Source: Dehalococcoidia bacterium
Lineage (GTDB): Bacteria > Chloroflexota > Dehalococcoidia > Lucifugimonadales > UBA3495
Reading direction: 5' to 3'
Length of the DNA: 49,873 nt
NCBI GenBank assembly: GCA_009692925.1
Contig: SHYG01000007.1
Coordinates: 1 to 49,873, forward strand
Translations under genes and position numbers: made by a program
The notes under the pieces: model-generated
Databases searched by the model: none
The model's input: only the letters and a program-made list of their open reading frames with translations
Told to the model about the DNA's origin: nothing
Shown here: one piece after another, positions 37,850 through 46,219 of the stretch
Layout: every line of letters begins with the position of its first letter
How positions within the stretch are numbered: position 1 is the first letter of the stretch

Positions 37850-38899
37850 TTACTTGAAGTCCGGCATCACCTGGTGAGTTAGTATTTTGAGGCTGCGCTT
37901 CACCCGGTCCGGGGGAATTAGCCCGCCTGGGTTCAGCTCGGCCACCACGTTGTCCAGCCCCAACTCGCCCTTGAGCATGGCAAACCGCTCCACCAAACTC
38001 TTGCCGGTGCCAAAGGCCACCTTGGTCTCCAGCATCTGCTCGTAGCTGAGGGTGCCCAGCCGGTCCGCCCGGCCCTGGCGCAGCTCGGTGGCGTCAATGC
38101 CCGCGCGGCCCGCCGACTCGCGATACAAGCTGCCCATCCGCCCAAAGTAGGCGTTGATGCTCTCAAAGGGCTCCTCCAGCGCCTCCTCCTGGGTCTCCCC
38201 GGCATAGACGGGAATGCGCAGGGCCACGTTGCCCTGGCCGGGGTGTCCCGCAGCGCTCCAGGCCTTGCGATACTCCACCAGGTTGGCCTTCAACTCCGGA
38301 ATGTCCATGCCGCGCAGCCCCACAAAGATAGGGTATCCCTGGGCGCCAATGCGCGGGAAGCTCTCCGCCGTGGTGGCCGCCACCCTCAGCGGCGGGTGCG
38401 GCTGCTGGCAGGGCAAAGGCGCGAGGGTGGCGTTGTCGATGCGATAGTACTGTCCCTGGTAGGAAAAGGGCTCGCCCTTCCAGGCCTCCAGGATGATGTC
38501 CAGCGCCTCCCGGAACCGCTCCCGGCTCTCGCTGTATGGTATGCCGTAGCAGTCGTAGGCGCGGGCGAAGCCGCTGCGGCCGATGCCCATGTCAAAGCGG
38601 CCCTCGCTAATCTGGTCAATGGTGGCGGCTTCTTCAGCGATGCGCAGGGGGTGGTTCAAGGGAAGCACGTAAACCGCCATGCCCACCCGCAGGCGCTTGG
38701 TGCGGGCGGCGATGGCGCAGGCGGTCATCACTGGCGAGGACAGCACCGAGCGCGCCGGGTTGAGGTGCAGCTCCGCCAACCAGGCGCCGTCCAACCCCCA
38801 CGACTCCGCGGCGTCCACCAGGTCAAAGCCTTCCCAGAAGGCCTGGGCGTCGCTGAGGCCTTGCTGCCGCCCAAACTCCATGAACATCCCGAAATCCAT
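37850..38899 (-). CDS. LLM class flavin-dependent oxidoreductase
   Basis: MDFGMFMEFGRQQGLSDAQAFWEGFDLVDAAESWGLDGAWLAELHLNPARSVLSSPVMTACAIAARTKRLRVGMAVYVLPLNHPLRIAEEAATIDQISEGRFDMGIGRSG. Confidence 0.92.
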   Translation of the reverse strand: MDFGMFMEFGRQQGLSDAQAFWEGFDLVDAAESWGLDGAWLAELHLNPARSVLSSPVMTACAIAARTKRLRVGMAVYVLPLNHPLRIAEEAATIDQISEGRFDMGIGRSGFARAYDCYGIPYSESRERFREALDIILEAWKGEPFSYQGQYYRIDNATLAPLPCQQPHPPLRVAATTAESFPRIGAQGYPIFVGLRGMDIPELKANLVEYRKAWSAAGHPGQGNVALRIPVYAGETQEEALEEPFESINAYFGRMGSLYRESAGRAGIDATELRQGRADRLGTLSYEQMLETKVAFGTGKSLVERFAMLKGELGLDNVVAELNPGGLIPPDRVKRSLKILTHQVMPDFK

Positions 38900-38991
38900 G
38901 TGATCCTCCTGCCGTTAGCCCTAGCCAACAACCGACGGGTGGCGTTTTAGCCCGTCCGTTTGAGCGCGGTGCTGGTCCAAGAATACTCAGT

Positions 38992-39753
38992 TTAGCGATT
39001 GGGCGCCCCTTCTCCACACAGGCCGGGGCCGTCACAAGGGGAGCGGCTGACCACCTTTATTTTCGGCTTTCCCTTGCTATCACGACTGAGGTTAAAGCCC
39101 ACCCACGCCGTGTTGTTGCGATAATCCTGCTCAATAAAGGTCCCATCAGGATTGTCGGTGGTGACCAGATAGTATAGTCCTACGGGCGCACCGGTAAGGT
39201 CAAGCTGCTGGCCGTCCGTGGCTTGATGGTACTGATCAACCCAACCCGGGCTAATCCCCTGGTGGGAGGCGTTACACTCAAAATAGGCCCGGTCAGGCGA
39301 CTTTGAATTGCCCTCCAGTTTGTACCAGTCGATCAAGCAGAAGGTGGTCTTAATGGAGTTGCCGCCAAAGACTGGGCCGCCGGGACTGCCTTGCCGCACC
39401 TCAAACAGAGCAACGCCGTTAATGTGCCAGTGGTTGTGTTCTTCATGAAACTCAAACTGGCTAACCGCTTTCTCTTCAACCACGTCTCCGGATGCATCCA
39501 GAATGTCCTGGATTGCCTCCTGTGCGAGCGAGGTATCGCTGGTGGGGAATCTTGGACGCATCTGCCATGAACCGCCGCTGGTATTGGCGATGCCATTGGA
39601 GAAGCGGAGTACTTCTCTCTGGTGTTCATTCACAATTTGAAGGTGTAGTGGAACCACGGTACGCAGGTCAGGCAACTGGCCCAGGGAATTCGTCGCAACG
39701 GCTTGTTCGGCGAAGAAAAAGGAGACGCCCAAGGCCAGAGTGAGAGCTGTCAA
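38992..39753 (-). CDS. Lysyl oxidase family protein, predicted secreted
   Basis: N-terminal hydrophobic signal; FHEEHNHWHINGVALFEV (His-rich copper-site-like motif), TTFCLIDWYKLEG...YFECNASHQGISPGWVDQYHQATDGQQLDLTGAPVGLYYLVTTDNPDGTFIEQDYRNNTAWVGFNLS. Confidence 0.8.
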   Translation of the reverse strand: MTALTLALGVSFFFAEQAVATNSLGQLPDLRTVVPLHLQIVNEHQREVLRFSNGIANTSGGSWQMRPRFPTSDTSLAQEAIQDILDASGDVVEEKAVSQFEFHEEHNHWHINGVALFEVRQGSPGGPVFGGNSIKTTFCLIDWYKLEGNSKSPDRAYFECNASHQGISPGWVDQYHQATDGQQLDLTGAPVGLYYLVTTDNPDGTFIEQDYRNNTAWVGFNLSRDSKGKPKIKVVSRSPCDGPGLCGEGAPNR

Positions 39754-39833
39754 CCAAGTAATTAGCTTCTGAATAGCCTGCCTCCATAACTAATGGCGAC
39801 TAATGGCGCCGGCCCTCTTTCCGGCTCCAGACC

Positions 39834-40898
39834 CTACTTGAACGCCGGCATCACCTCGTCGGTGAGCAGGCGCATGCTGCGCTGCACTGCCTCGGGGGGC
39901 AGCAGCCCGCCGGGGTTCAGCTCGGCGGCAAAGCCGGTCAGCCCCAGCTTCTCCTGGAACTGCTTCAGCCGGTCGATAACATTCTCCGGAGTCCCGCAAA
40001 TGACTCTCGTTTCCAGAATCTCCTCGTAAGTCATCTGCGCCAGCCGCTCGGCCCGCTTCTTCAGCGCCGCCGCCCGCTCCGCCGCGGTGCCGCCTGCCCC
40101 TTCCTCGTCGCGGCCCTGCTCGTACCGCTGGCGCATCCGGGTGAAGAAGGCTTCAATGGTCTCCCTGGCCTCCTCCACGGCGCCTTCCTCGGTGGTGCTG
40201 AGGTACATGGGAATCCGCACCGAGATGTCGCCACCATTCCCGGGATGCCCCGCCGCGCGCCAGGCCCGGTGGTACTCCTTCATGTTCCTTTCCAGGTCGT
40301 TCACGTCCATGCCCCGCATGGACAGGAAGATGGGAAACCCCAGGCGGCCGACTCGCGCAAAGCTGTCCTCCCCGGTGGAGGCCAGGCGGATTGGAGGATG
40401 GGGCTTGTGGAATGGCTCCGGCGTCACCGTGGCGTTATCAATTTGGTTGAACTGCCCCTGGTAGGAGAAGGGTTTGCCCTTCCATGCCTCCAGGATGATG
40501 TCCAGGGCTTCCTGGAACCGCTCCCGGCTCTCTTCGTAGGGGATGCCCATCGCCTCATAGGCCCGGACGTTGCCGCTGCGGCCTACGCCCATCTCGAAGC
40601 GACCCTGGCTAATCTGGTCCACCGTGGCCGCCTCCTCCGCGATGCGCAGCGGGCTGATTAGCGGCAGCACCTGCACCGCCATGCCTACGCGAAGGCGCTT
40701 GGTGCGGGTGGCGATGGCGCTGGCGACCACCAGAGGGGCAGATATGGGCCGGTTGGCGTTAAAGTGGGTCTCCCCAAGCCAGATGGTGTCCAAGCCGGTC
40801 TCCTCGGCCAAATCCACCATATCAAAGGCCTCCCGGAAGGACGAGGCCTGGGTGCCGCCCTGGCGGGTCGCGAAATCGAGAAATGCGCCGAAGTTCAT
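39834..40898 (-). CDS. LLM class flavin-dependent oxidoreductase
   Basis: MNFGAFLDFATRQGGTQASSFREAFDMVDLAEETGLDTIWLGETHFNANRPISAPLVVASAIATRTKRLRVGMAVQVLPLISPLRIAEEAATVDQISQGRFEMGVGRSG. Confidence 0.92.
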   Translation of the reverse strand: MNFGAFLDFATRQGGTQASSFREAFDMVDLAEETGLDTIWLGETHFNANRPISAPLVVASAIATRTKRLRVGMAVQVLPLISPLRIAEEAATVDQISQGRFEMGVGRSGNVRAYEAMGIPYEESRERFQEALDIILEAWKGKPFSYQGQFNQIDNATVTPEPFHKPHPPIRLASTGEDSFARVGRLGFPIFLSMRGMDVNDLERNMKEYHRAWRAAGHPGNGGDISVRIPMYLSTTEEGAVEEARETIEAFFTRMRQRYEQGRDEEGAGGTAAERAAALKKRAERLAQMTYEEILETRVICGTPENVIDRLKQFQEKLGLTGFAAELNPGGLLPPEAVQRSMRLLTDEVMPAFK

Positions 40899-41007
40899 GT
40901 TAGCCTCCCGGCAGATAGCGCCGAACCACGTTGGGCGGCTGAAATGTGGTGTAAGTATATCTCCCTGGAGCGGCGTAGGGAAGTCGGGAGTCGTTTCATC
41001 GTCCCTG

Positions 41008-41108
41008 AATGTAGGGGCAGACCAGAGCCTGCCCTGAGCCGCGCCGAAGGGGGTCTGCCTTCGGGTGGAAGGTCTGCCCCGTGGGCGCACACGCAGGTGC
41101 GCCCCTAC
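41008..41108 (-). repeat. ~100-bp interspersed repeat, copy 2 (inverse of 29049-29150)
   Basis: gaatgtaggggcagaccagagcctgccctgagccgcgccgaagggggtctgccttcgggtggaaggtctgccccgtgggcgcacacgcaggtgcgcccctac. Confidence 0.85.
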
Positions 41109-41222
41109 GGGCTGCCCGAGAATGAACCGTCCCTGGGGGTTGCACACCTAAGATTTACACCCGTTCCGGCCCATGCTAGGATGGCAGTCAAGACAGGAAC
41201 GCCCACCGGGAGCAGGATCAGC

Positions 41223-42461
41223 ATGGAAGCCAAGCAGTACGACGTAGTAATCATCGGCGGCGGCATCATCGGCCTGTCCGCCGCCATGCAGCTCAAGGCC
41301 CAGGCGCCCCGCTGGCGAGTGGCGGTGTTGGAGAAGGAGGCGGAGCTGTCCACCCACCAGACCGGGCACAACAGCGGCGTTATCCACTCGGGCATCTACT
41401 ACCGCCCCGGCTCCCACAAGGCCAACTTCTGCGCCGGCGGCGCGCGACTGCTCACCCAGTTCTGCGACGAGAATGAGATTGAGTACCAGCGCTGCGGCAA
41501 GACTATCGTCGCCACCACCCAGGATGAAGTGGGCCGCCTGCAGGACCTGTACCAGCGGGGCGTGGCCAACGGCGTTCAGGGGCTGGAGATGATGGGCCCT
41601 GAGCGACTGGAGGAGGTTGAGCCCCATGCCGCGGGGGTGCAGGCGCTGTGGTCGCCGCAGACCGGCATCATTGACTACGTGAAGGTTTCCCACGCCTACG
41701 CCGTGCGGTTCCAGCAGGCAGGGGGTGAAATCTTCACCGGCGCTCCGGTGCAGCGCATTAATCGTTCCGGCGGCGGGCGCTCCGGCGGCGGGCTGGAGCT
41801 GGAGACGCCCGGCGGCGCGCTGCAAGCCAAGCACCTCATCAACTGCGCGGGCCTCTACGCCGACCGGGTGGCCCAGATGCTGGGCGAGCGGACTGACGTG
41901 CAGATTATCCCCTTCCGGGGCGAGTACTACACCCTCAAGCCTGAGAGCCAGCACCTGGTGAAGGGCTTGATCTATCCCGTGCCCGACCCGCGGTTCCCCT
42001 TCCTGGGGGTGCATTACACCCGCCACATTCACGGCCCCGTGGAGGCCGGCCCCAACGCGGTGATGGCCCTTAAGCGGGAGGGCTACCGCAAGCGGGATGT
42101 GGACATTGGCGAGTCGTGGGAGACGGTGACATTCCCCGGATTCTGGCGCATGAGCCGGAAGCACTGGAAGACCGGCCTGGGGGAGATGCACCGCTCCTAC
42201 AGCAAGAAGGTGTTTGTCCACGACCTGCAGAAACTGGTTCCCGAGATTCAGGAGAAAGACTTGGGACCCGGCGGTTCCGGAGTGCGCGCCCAGGCGGTGG
42301 CCCGCAACGGCGCATTGCTGGACGACTTCAGCATCATCCAGGGCCACGACGCCATTCACGTGCTGAACGCACCCTCGCCCGGAGCCACGTCTTCCCTGGC
42401 CATCGGCCAGCACATCGTCAACCTGGCAACCCAGGCCTTTGGCGTTCCCGCTGGGGGCTAG
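41223..42461 (+). CDS. lhgO: L-2-hydroxyglutarate oxidase
   Basis: YDVVIIGGGIIGLSAAMQLKAQAPRWRVAVLEKEAELSTHQTGHNSGVIHSGIYYRPGSHKANFCAGGARLLTQFCDENEIEYQRCGKTIVAT...FPFLGVHYTRHIHGPVEAGPNAVMALKREGY. Confidence 0.92.
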   Translation: MEAKQYDVVIIGGGIIGLSAAMQLKAQAPRWRVAVLEKEAELSTHQTGHNSGVIHSGIYYRPGSHKANFCAGGARLLTQFCDENEIEYQRCGKTIVATTQDEVGRLQDLYQRGVANGVQGLEMMGPERLEEVEPHAAGVQALWSPQTGIIDYVKVSHAYAVRFQQAGGEIFTGAPVQRINRSGGGRSGGGLELETPGGALQAKHLINCAGLYADRVAQMLGERTDVQIIPFRGEYYTLKPESQHLVKGLIYPVPDPRFPFLGVHYTRHIHGPVEAGPNAVMALKREGYRKRDVDIGESWETVTFPGFWRMSRKHWKTGLGEMHRSYSKKVFVHDLQKLVPEIQEKDLGPGGSGVRAQAVARNGALLDDFSIIQGHDAIHVLNAPSPGATSSLAIGQHIVNLATQAFGVPAGG

Positions 42462-42471
42462 TCCGAGGCCC

Positions 42472-42503
42472 TTCACCACAGAGGACACAGAGAGCACAGA
42501 GGG
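42472..42503. repeat. Interspersed short repeat, CACCACAGAGGACACAGAGAGCACAGAGG, copy 4 (inverse)
   Basis: ttcaccacagaggacacagagagcacagaggg. Confidence 0.6.
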
Positions 42504-42618
42504 GTTACGGCAGGCCGCCCTCCGGGATATTGCCCGCGCCGCAAACAGTTGCGTATAATCTACCAAACTCGGCGGCTGGCAGATCAGTGTCAGAACCAAG
42601 CCCACAGGAGCATCCACA

Positions 42619-43485
42619 TTGGGGTCTGCCCCACAAGCGGAGTTTAACCTAGACCCCTGGCTGCTCTCCCCAGGCTGGGTTAAGGATTATCTGGCGGCGG
42701 TGGGGGATCGCTTGCCCATTTACGGGGAGGCTGGACTCGCGCCTCCGCTGGCGCTGGCCGCCAGAACCCTGGGGCAGTTGCTGGACAAGCTGTCGCTTCC
42801 GCCAGGGTCAATTCACAGCCTGCAGGAGCTGGTGACCCGGGGGCCGGTAAGGCTCGGCCAGCAAGTGCTGGGGACCGCTTGTCAAGAGCGCATCCGTCAG
42901 CGGGGCAGCTTGGAGTTCCGCACCGTGGCATACCAGCTGCACGATGGCGGAGGCCATGGGCTGCTTAACGGCAAAGGCACAGTGCTCATCGTTCATTCCC
43001 AAGGGCCGCTGGCAGACTCTGCGGCAGGTCAGGAGAACACCCCCGCCAAAACCGAGGCGTCCGGCAACCTGCCGGAGGTGAGTCGCACCATCACCCAGGC
43101 CCAGCTCAATGCCTACTCCCAGGCGGTGGGCGACCATAACCCCCTGCACTGGGATGCCGGTTTCGCGGCGGGAACCCCCTTCGGTGGTATCATCGCCCAC
43201 GGCATGCTGACCCTGGGGTTCATCGCGGAGATGCTGGCGGGCGCCTTTGGCCGGGCCTGGCTGGAAGGCGGCGAGCTCAAGGTGCGGTTCAAAGGCGCGG
43301 CGCGCCCCGGAGACCGGCTGATAACCTGGGGCCGCGTCACCAGCACCATCCAGGAAGAAACGGTGCCTCAGGGCCGGCATGTGCGTTGCCAGGTGGCGCT
43401 GCGCCACGCCGAGACCGGCGAAGAGTTAATCAGCGGTTCGGCATCGGTAGTGTTGCCGTCGGTGATGTTTCACGGTAGAGAATAA
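42619..43485 (+). CDS. MaoC family dehydratase, two-domain hot-dog protein
   Basis: SRTITQAQLNAYSQAVGDHNPLHWDAGFAAGTPFGGIIAHGMLTLGFIAEMLAGAFGRAWLEGGELKVRFKGAARPGDRLITWGRV. Confidence 0.85.
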   Translation: MGSAPQAEFNLDPWLLSPGWVKDYLAAVGDRLPIYGEAGLAPPLALAARTLGQLLDKLSLPPGSIHSLQELVTRGPVRLGQQVLGTACQERIRQRGSLEFRTVAYQLHDGGGHGLLNGKGTVLIVHSQGPLADSAAGQENTPAKTEASGNLPEVSRTITQAQLNAYSQAVGDHNPLHWDAGFAAGTPFGGIIAHGMLTLGFIAEMLAGAFGRAWLEGGELKVRFKGAARPGDRLITWGRVTSTIQEETVPQGRHVRCQVALRHAETGEELISGSASVVLPSVMFHGRE

Positions 43486-43523
43486 TCGCGCTGGCCCCAG
43501 CGGTTTGGGGAAGGACACCGGTC

Positions 43524-44594
43524 ATGGCTAACCAACACGGCAACGGCGCATCCATCTCCGCCCCAATACGGGTGGTAGTGGATGCCATGGGCGGCGACTT
43601 TGCCCCCCAGGAGATTGTTCAGGGTGCAGTGCAGGCCCTTGATTGGGGCAACGTGGCAATCATTCTGGTGGGAGACCAGGGACCTGTGGAGGCCGAGCTG
43701 GCCCGTTACAACGTGGCGGGGAAGCCCATCAAGGTTGTCGCCTCAGTAGGCAAGATCGGCGACGACGAGCACCCAGTGCAGGCGATGCGGCAGAAACGCC
43801 AGGCTTCCATTGTGGTGGCCACCCAAGTGCTCAAGAGCGGCGCCGCCGACGCCATGGTGTCCCTGGGATCCACTGGGGCATCCATGGCCAGCGCCACCAT
43901 GAACCTGGGCCTGATGGAAGGCCTGGAGCGGCCCTGCGTCGGCGGCCCATTTCTGGGGCTGGCTCCCCGCACCGTGCTGGTAGACCTGGGCAGCAACGTG
44001 GACTGCCGGCCCACCCTGCTGCTCAGCTTCGCCGCTTTGGGATCGGTGTTCGCCCGGCAGTTCCTGAACATTGAGAACCCCCGCATCGGCCTGCTCAGCG
44101 TCGGTGCGGAGGACGCCAAAGGCAACCGCCAGGTGCAGGAAAGCCTGAAGTTGTTCCGGGAGAGCCACCTGAACTTCGTGGGCAACGTGGAGGGCCACGA
44201 CTTCTTCGCCGGCCGCGCCGACGTGGTGGTGTGTGACGGCTTTGTGGGCAACATTCTGCTGAAATACACCGAAGGGCTGGGCAGCGCCCTGATGTCCTAC
44301 CTCCAGAAGCAACTGGGCGACATGCTGCCTCCCCAAGTGGTGGAGCGCATCGGGTCGGAGCTGTGGCAGATGACCAACCTGCCCCGGACCGGGGGCGGCC
44401 CCCTGTTCGGCGTCAACGGCACGGTGGTGGTGGGCCACGGCTCCTCCAACGCCGCGGGCGTGGCGGGCGCCATCGGCACCGCGGTTCGGTGCGTGCAGAT
44501 TGGCCTGGTGGATGGAATGCGGCAGGAGCTGGCGGCCCTGTCCCAAGGCGCGAAAGCAACGCAGCAACCCCGGCCCCATGCCCCGGCGCCATGA
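43524..44594 (+). CDS. plsX: Phosphate acyltransferase PlsX
   Basis: IRVVVDAMGGDFAPQEIVQGAVQAL...DAMVSLGSTGASMASATMNLG...VLVDLGSNVDCRPTLLLSFAALGSVFARQFLNIENPRIGLLSVGAEDAKGN...ADVVVCDGFVGNILLKYTEG. Confidence 0.96.
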   Translation: MANQHGNGASISAPIRVVVDAMGGDFAPQEIVQGAVQALDWGNVAIILVGDQGPVEAELARYNVAGKPIKVVASVGKIGDDEHPVQAMRQKRQASIVVATQVLKSGAADAMVSLGSTGASMASATMNLGLMEGLERPCVGGPFLGLAPRTVLVDLGSNVDCRPTLLLSFAALGSVFARQFLNIENPRIGLLSVGAEDAKGNRQVQESLKLFRESHLNFVGNVEGHDFFAGRADVVVCDGFVGNILLKYTEGLGSALMSYLQKQLGDMLPPQVVERIGSELWQMTNLPRTGGGPLFGVNGTVVVGHGSSNAAGVAGAIGTAVRCVQIGLVDGMRQELAALSQGAKATQQPRPHAPAP

Positions 44595-45379
44595 CCAATA
44601 GCGCGATGGCGCAGCAGCCTTTCGCGGGCGGGCGGCCGCTGGACGGGCAGGTGGCGCTGGTTACCGGAGCGTCGCGGGGCATCGGCGCGGTCATCGCCGC
44701 CAGCCTGGCCCAGGCCGGCGCCAAAGTGGGGGTAAACTACCACTCCAGCCCGGAAGCGGCGGCAAAAGTGGTGGAAGCGATCGCCGCTGCAGGGGGTGAG
44801 GCGCTCGCAGTAGCGGGGGACATCTCCAGCGACGCCGACGCCCAGTCGGTGGTCAAGCAAGTAGTGCAACACTGGGGCCGCATCGACATCCTGGTGAACA
44901 ACGCCGGCATCAACCGCGACCGCCTGCTGCTGCGCATGACTCCCGACGACTGGGACCAGGTGCTGGCGGTGGACCTGCGGGGCGCCTTTCTGTGCACCAA
45001 GTACGTCATGTCCCACCTGGTCCGGCAGCGCAGCGGGCGGGTGGTGAACGTCTCCTCAGTGGTGGGGATCAGCGGCAACCCCGGCCAGGCCAACTACGCC
45101 GCGGCCAAGGCGGGGCTCATCGGGTTCACCAAGGCGGTGGCCCGGGAGGTCGCGTCCCGCAGCATCACCGTTAATGCGGTGGCCCCAGGCTTCATCGCCG
45201 CGGGCGGCATGGCGGACCAGCTGAGCGAGGAGCTCAAGCAGCAGATACTCGGCCGTATCCCCATGGGCCGCTTTGGCGCTCCAGAAGACGTGGCCCAGGC
45301 GGTGGTCTTCCTGTGCGGCCAGGGCGCCGCGTACATCACCGGCCAGGTGCTCACCATTGACGGCGGCATGATTGCGTAA
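44591..45379 (+). CDS. fabG: 3-oxoacyl-ACP reductase FabG-like SDR
   Basis: QVALVTGASRGIGAVIAASLAQAGAKVGVNYHSS...DILVNNAGINRDRLLLRMTPDDWDQVLAVDLRGAFLCTKYVMSHLVRQRSGRVVNVSSVVGISGNPGQANYAAAKAGLIGFTKAVARE; ATGA overlap with plsX. Confidence 0.93.
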   Translation: MTNSAMAQQPFAGGRPLDGQVALVTGASRGIGAVIAASLAQAGAKVGVNYHSSPEAAAKVVEAIAAAGGEALAVAGDISSDADAQSVVKQVVQHWGRIDILVNNAGINRDRLLLRMTPDDWDQVLAVDLRGAFLCTKYVMSHLVRQRSGRVVNVSSVVGISGNPGQANYAAAKAGLIGFTKAVAREVASRSITVNAVAPGFIAAGGMADQLSEELKQQILGRIPMGRFGAPEDVAQAVVFLCGQGAAYITGQVLTIDGGMIA

Positions 45380-45401
45380 AACTCTTACTCGTAGCAGATA
45401 A

Positions 45402-45476
45402 AACCCCCCCAAACCCCCTTGCAAAGGGGGGCTAGACGGTTCCCCCTTGCGTAAAGGGGGGGTGGGGGGATTTACG
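45402..45476. repeat. C/G-homopolymer inverted repeat (AAATCCCCCC/GGGGGGATTT family)
   Basis: aacccccccaaacccccttgcaaaggggggctagacggttcccccttgcgtaaaggggggggtggggggatttacg. Confidence 0.65.
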
Positions 45477-45669
45477 ATGCCAGTTGCGTTCCACTCTCCG
45501 CCTCACCTTAGCCGCTTCCACTCCAGCGCCCCCCATGTACCATCACAAAATGGTCTGATTGTACCTGTTCGCCCCGCGCTGGTAGGCATAAAATGGCAAT
45601 GGCGCCGAAATCCACCGGGCGTGGACGTTCAATAACTACCTGCTCGCCGAAGTTGGAGGGTATTGCAAA

Positions 45670-46173
45670 ATGCGAAGTTCGTCGTCCAAATGGCTGGCCG
45701 GAGCGGGCCTGGCGATACTGGTCCTCATCATAGCTAGCCTAGCCGTAGCGTTGTTGAAGCGGCCCCAGACCCAAACTCTGCTTCCCCAGGACACTCCCGC
45801 CGGCGCCGTCCAGCATTACCTGCTGGCAATTGAGGAAGGAGAATCCCGCCGGGCTTACGACTTCCTGAGCAGCGACCTGCAGACCAAGTGCACTTTTGAC
45901 CACTTCCGCGAGACCACGCGATGGCAGGGACGTAGCGATACCACCGACAGCAGAGACTCTCAGATAACCCTTGAAAGCGAGCGACTCCTGGATGATGCTA
46001 CTGAGGTGCGGGTCCGGATAACCGACTTTTATGTTTCCGCTCCCTTCAATGTGAGCGAGTCTTCCCACACTCAAAACTACCTGCTGAAGAAACTTGACGG
46101 TAACTGGCGATTCGTGGATAAGCCCTGGCCAATGAATTATTGCCCTGAACTGCCGCCGGTCGGTCGTCCGTAA
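45670..46173 (+). CDS. Hypothetical membrane-anchored protein, DUF4878-like
   Basis: N-terminal TM LAGAGLAILVLIIASLAVALL; TPAGAVQHYLLAIEEGESRRAYDFLSSDLQTKCTFDHF...NYLLKKLDGNWRFVDKPWP. Confidence 0.6.
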   Translation: MRSSSSKWLAGAGLAILVLIIASLAVALLKRPQTQTLLPQDTPAGAVQHYLLAIEEGESRRAYDFLSSDLQTKCTFDHFRETTRWQGRSDTTDSRDSQITLESERLLDDATEVRVRITDFYVSAPFNVSESSHTQNYLLKKLDGNWRFVDKPWPMNYCPELPPVGRP

Positions 46174-46219
46174 GCGGCGGCCATCCCAGCGCAGATCACA
46201 AGCTAGTTGAGGTCTCCTA

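Noticed and set aside
41148-42617. 489-aa minus-strand ORF opposite lhgO
   Set aside because: Antisense shadow ORF with biased composition; lhgO on the plus strand is clear.
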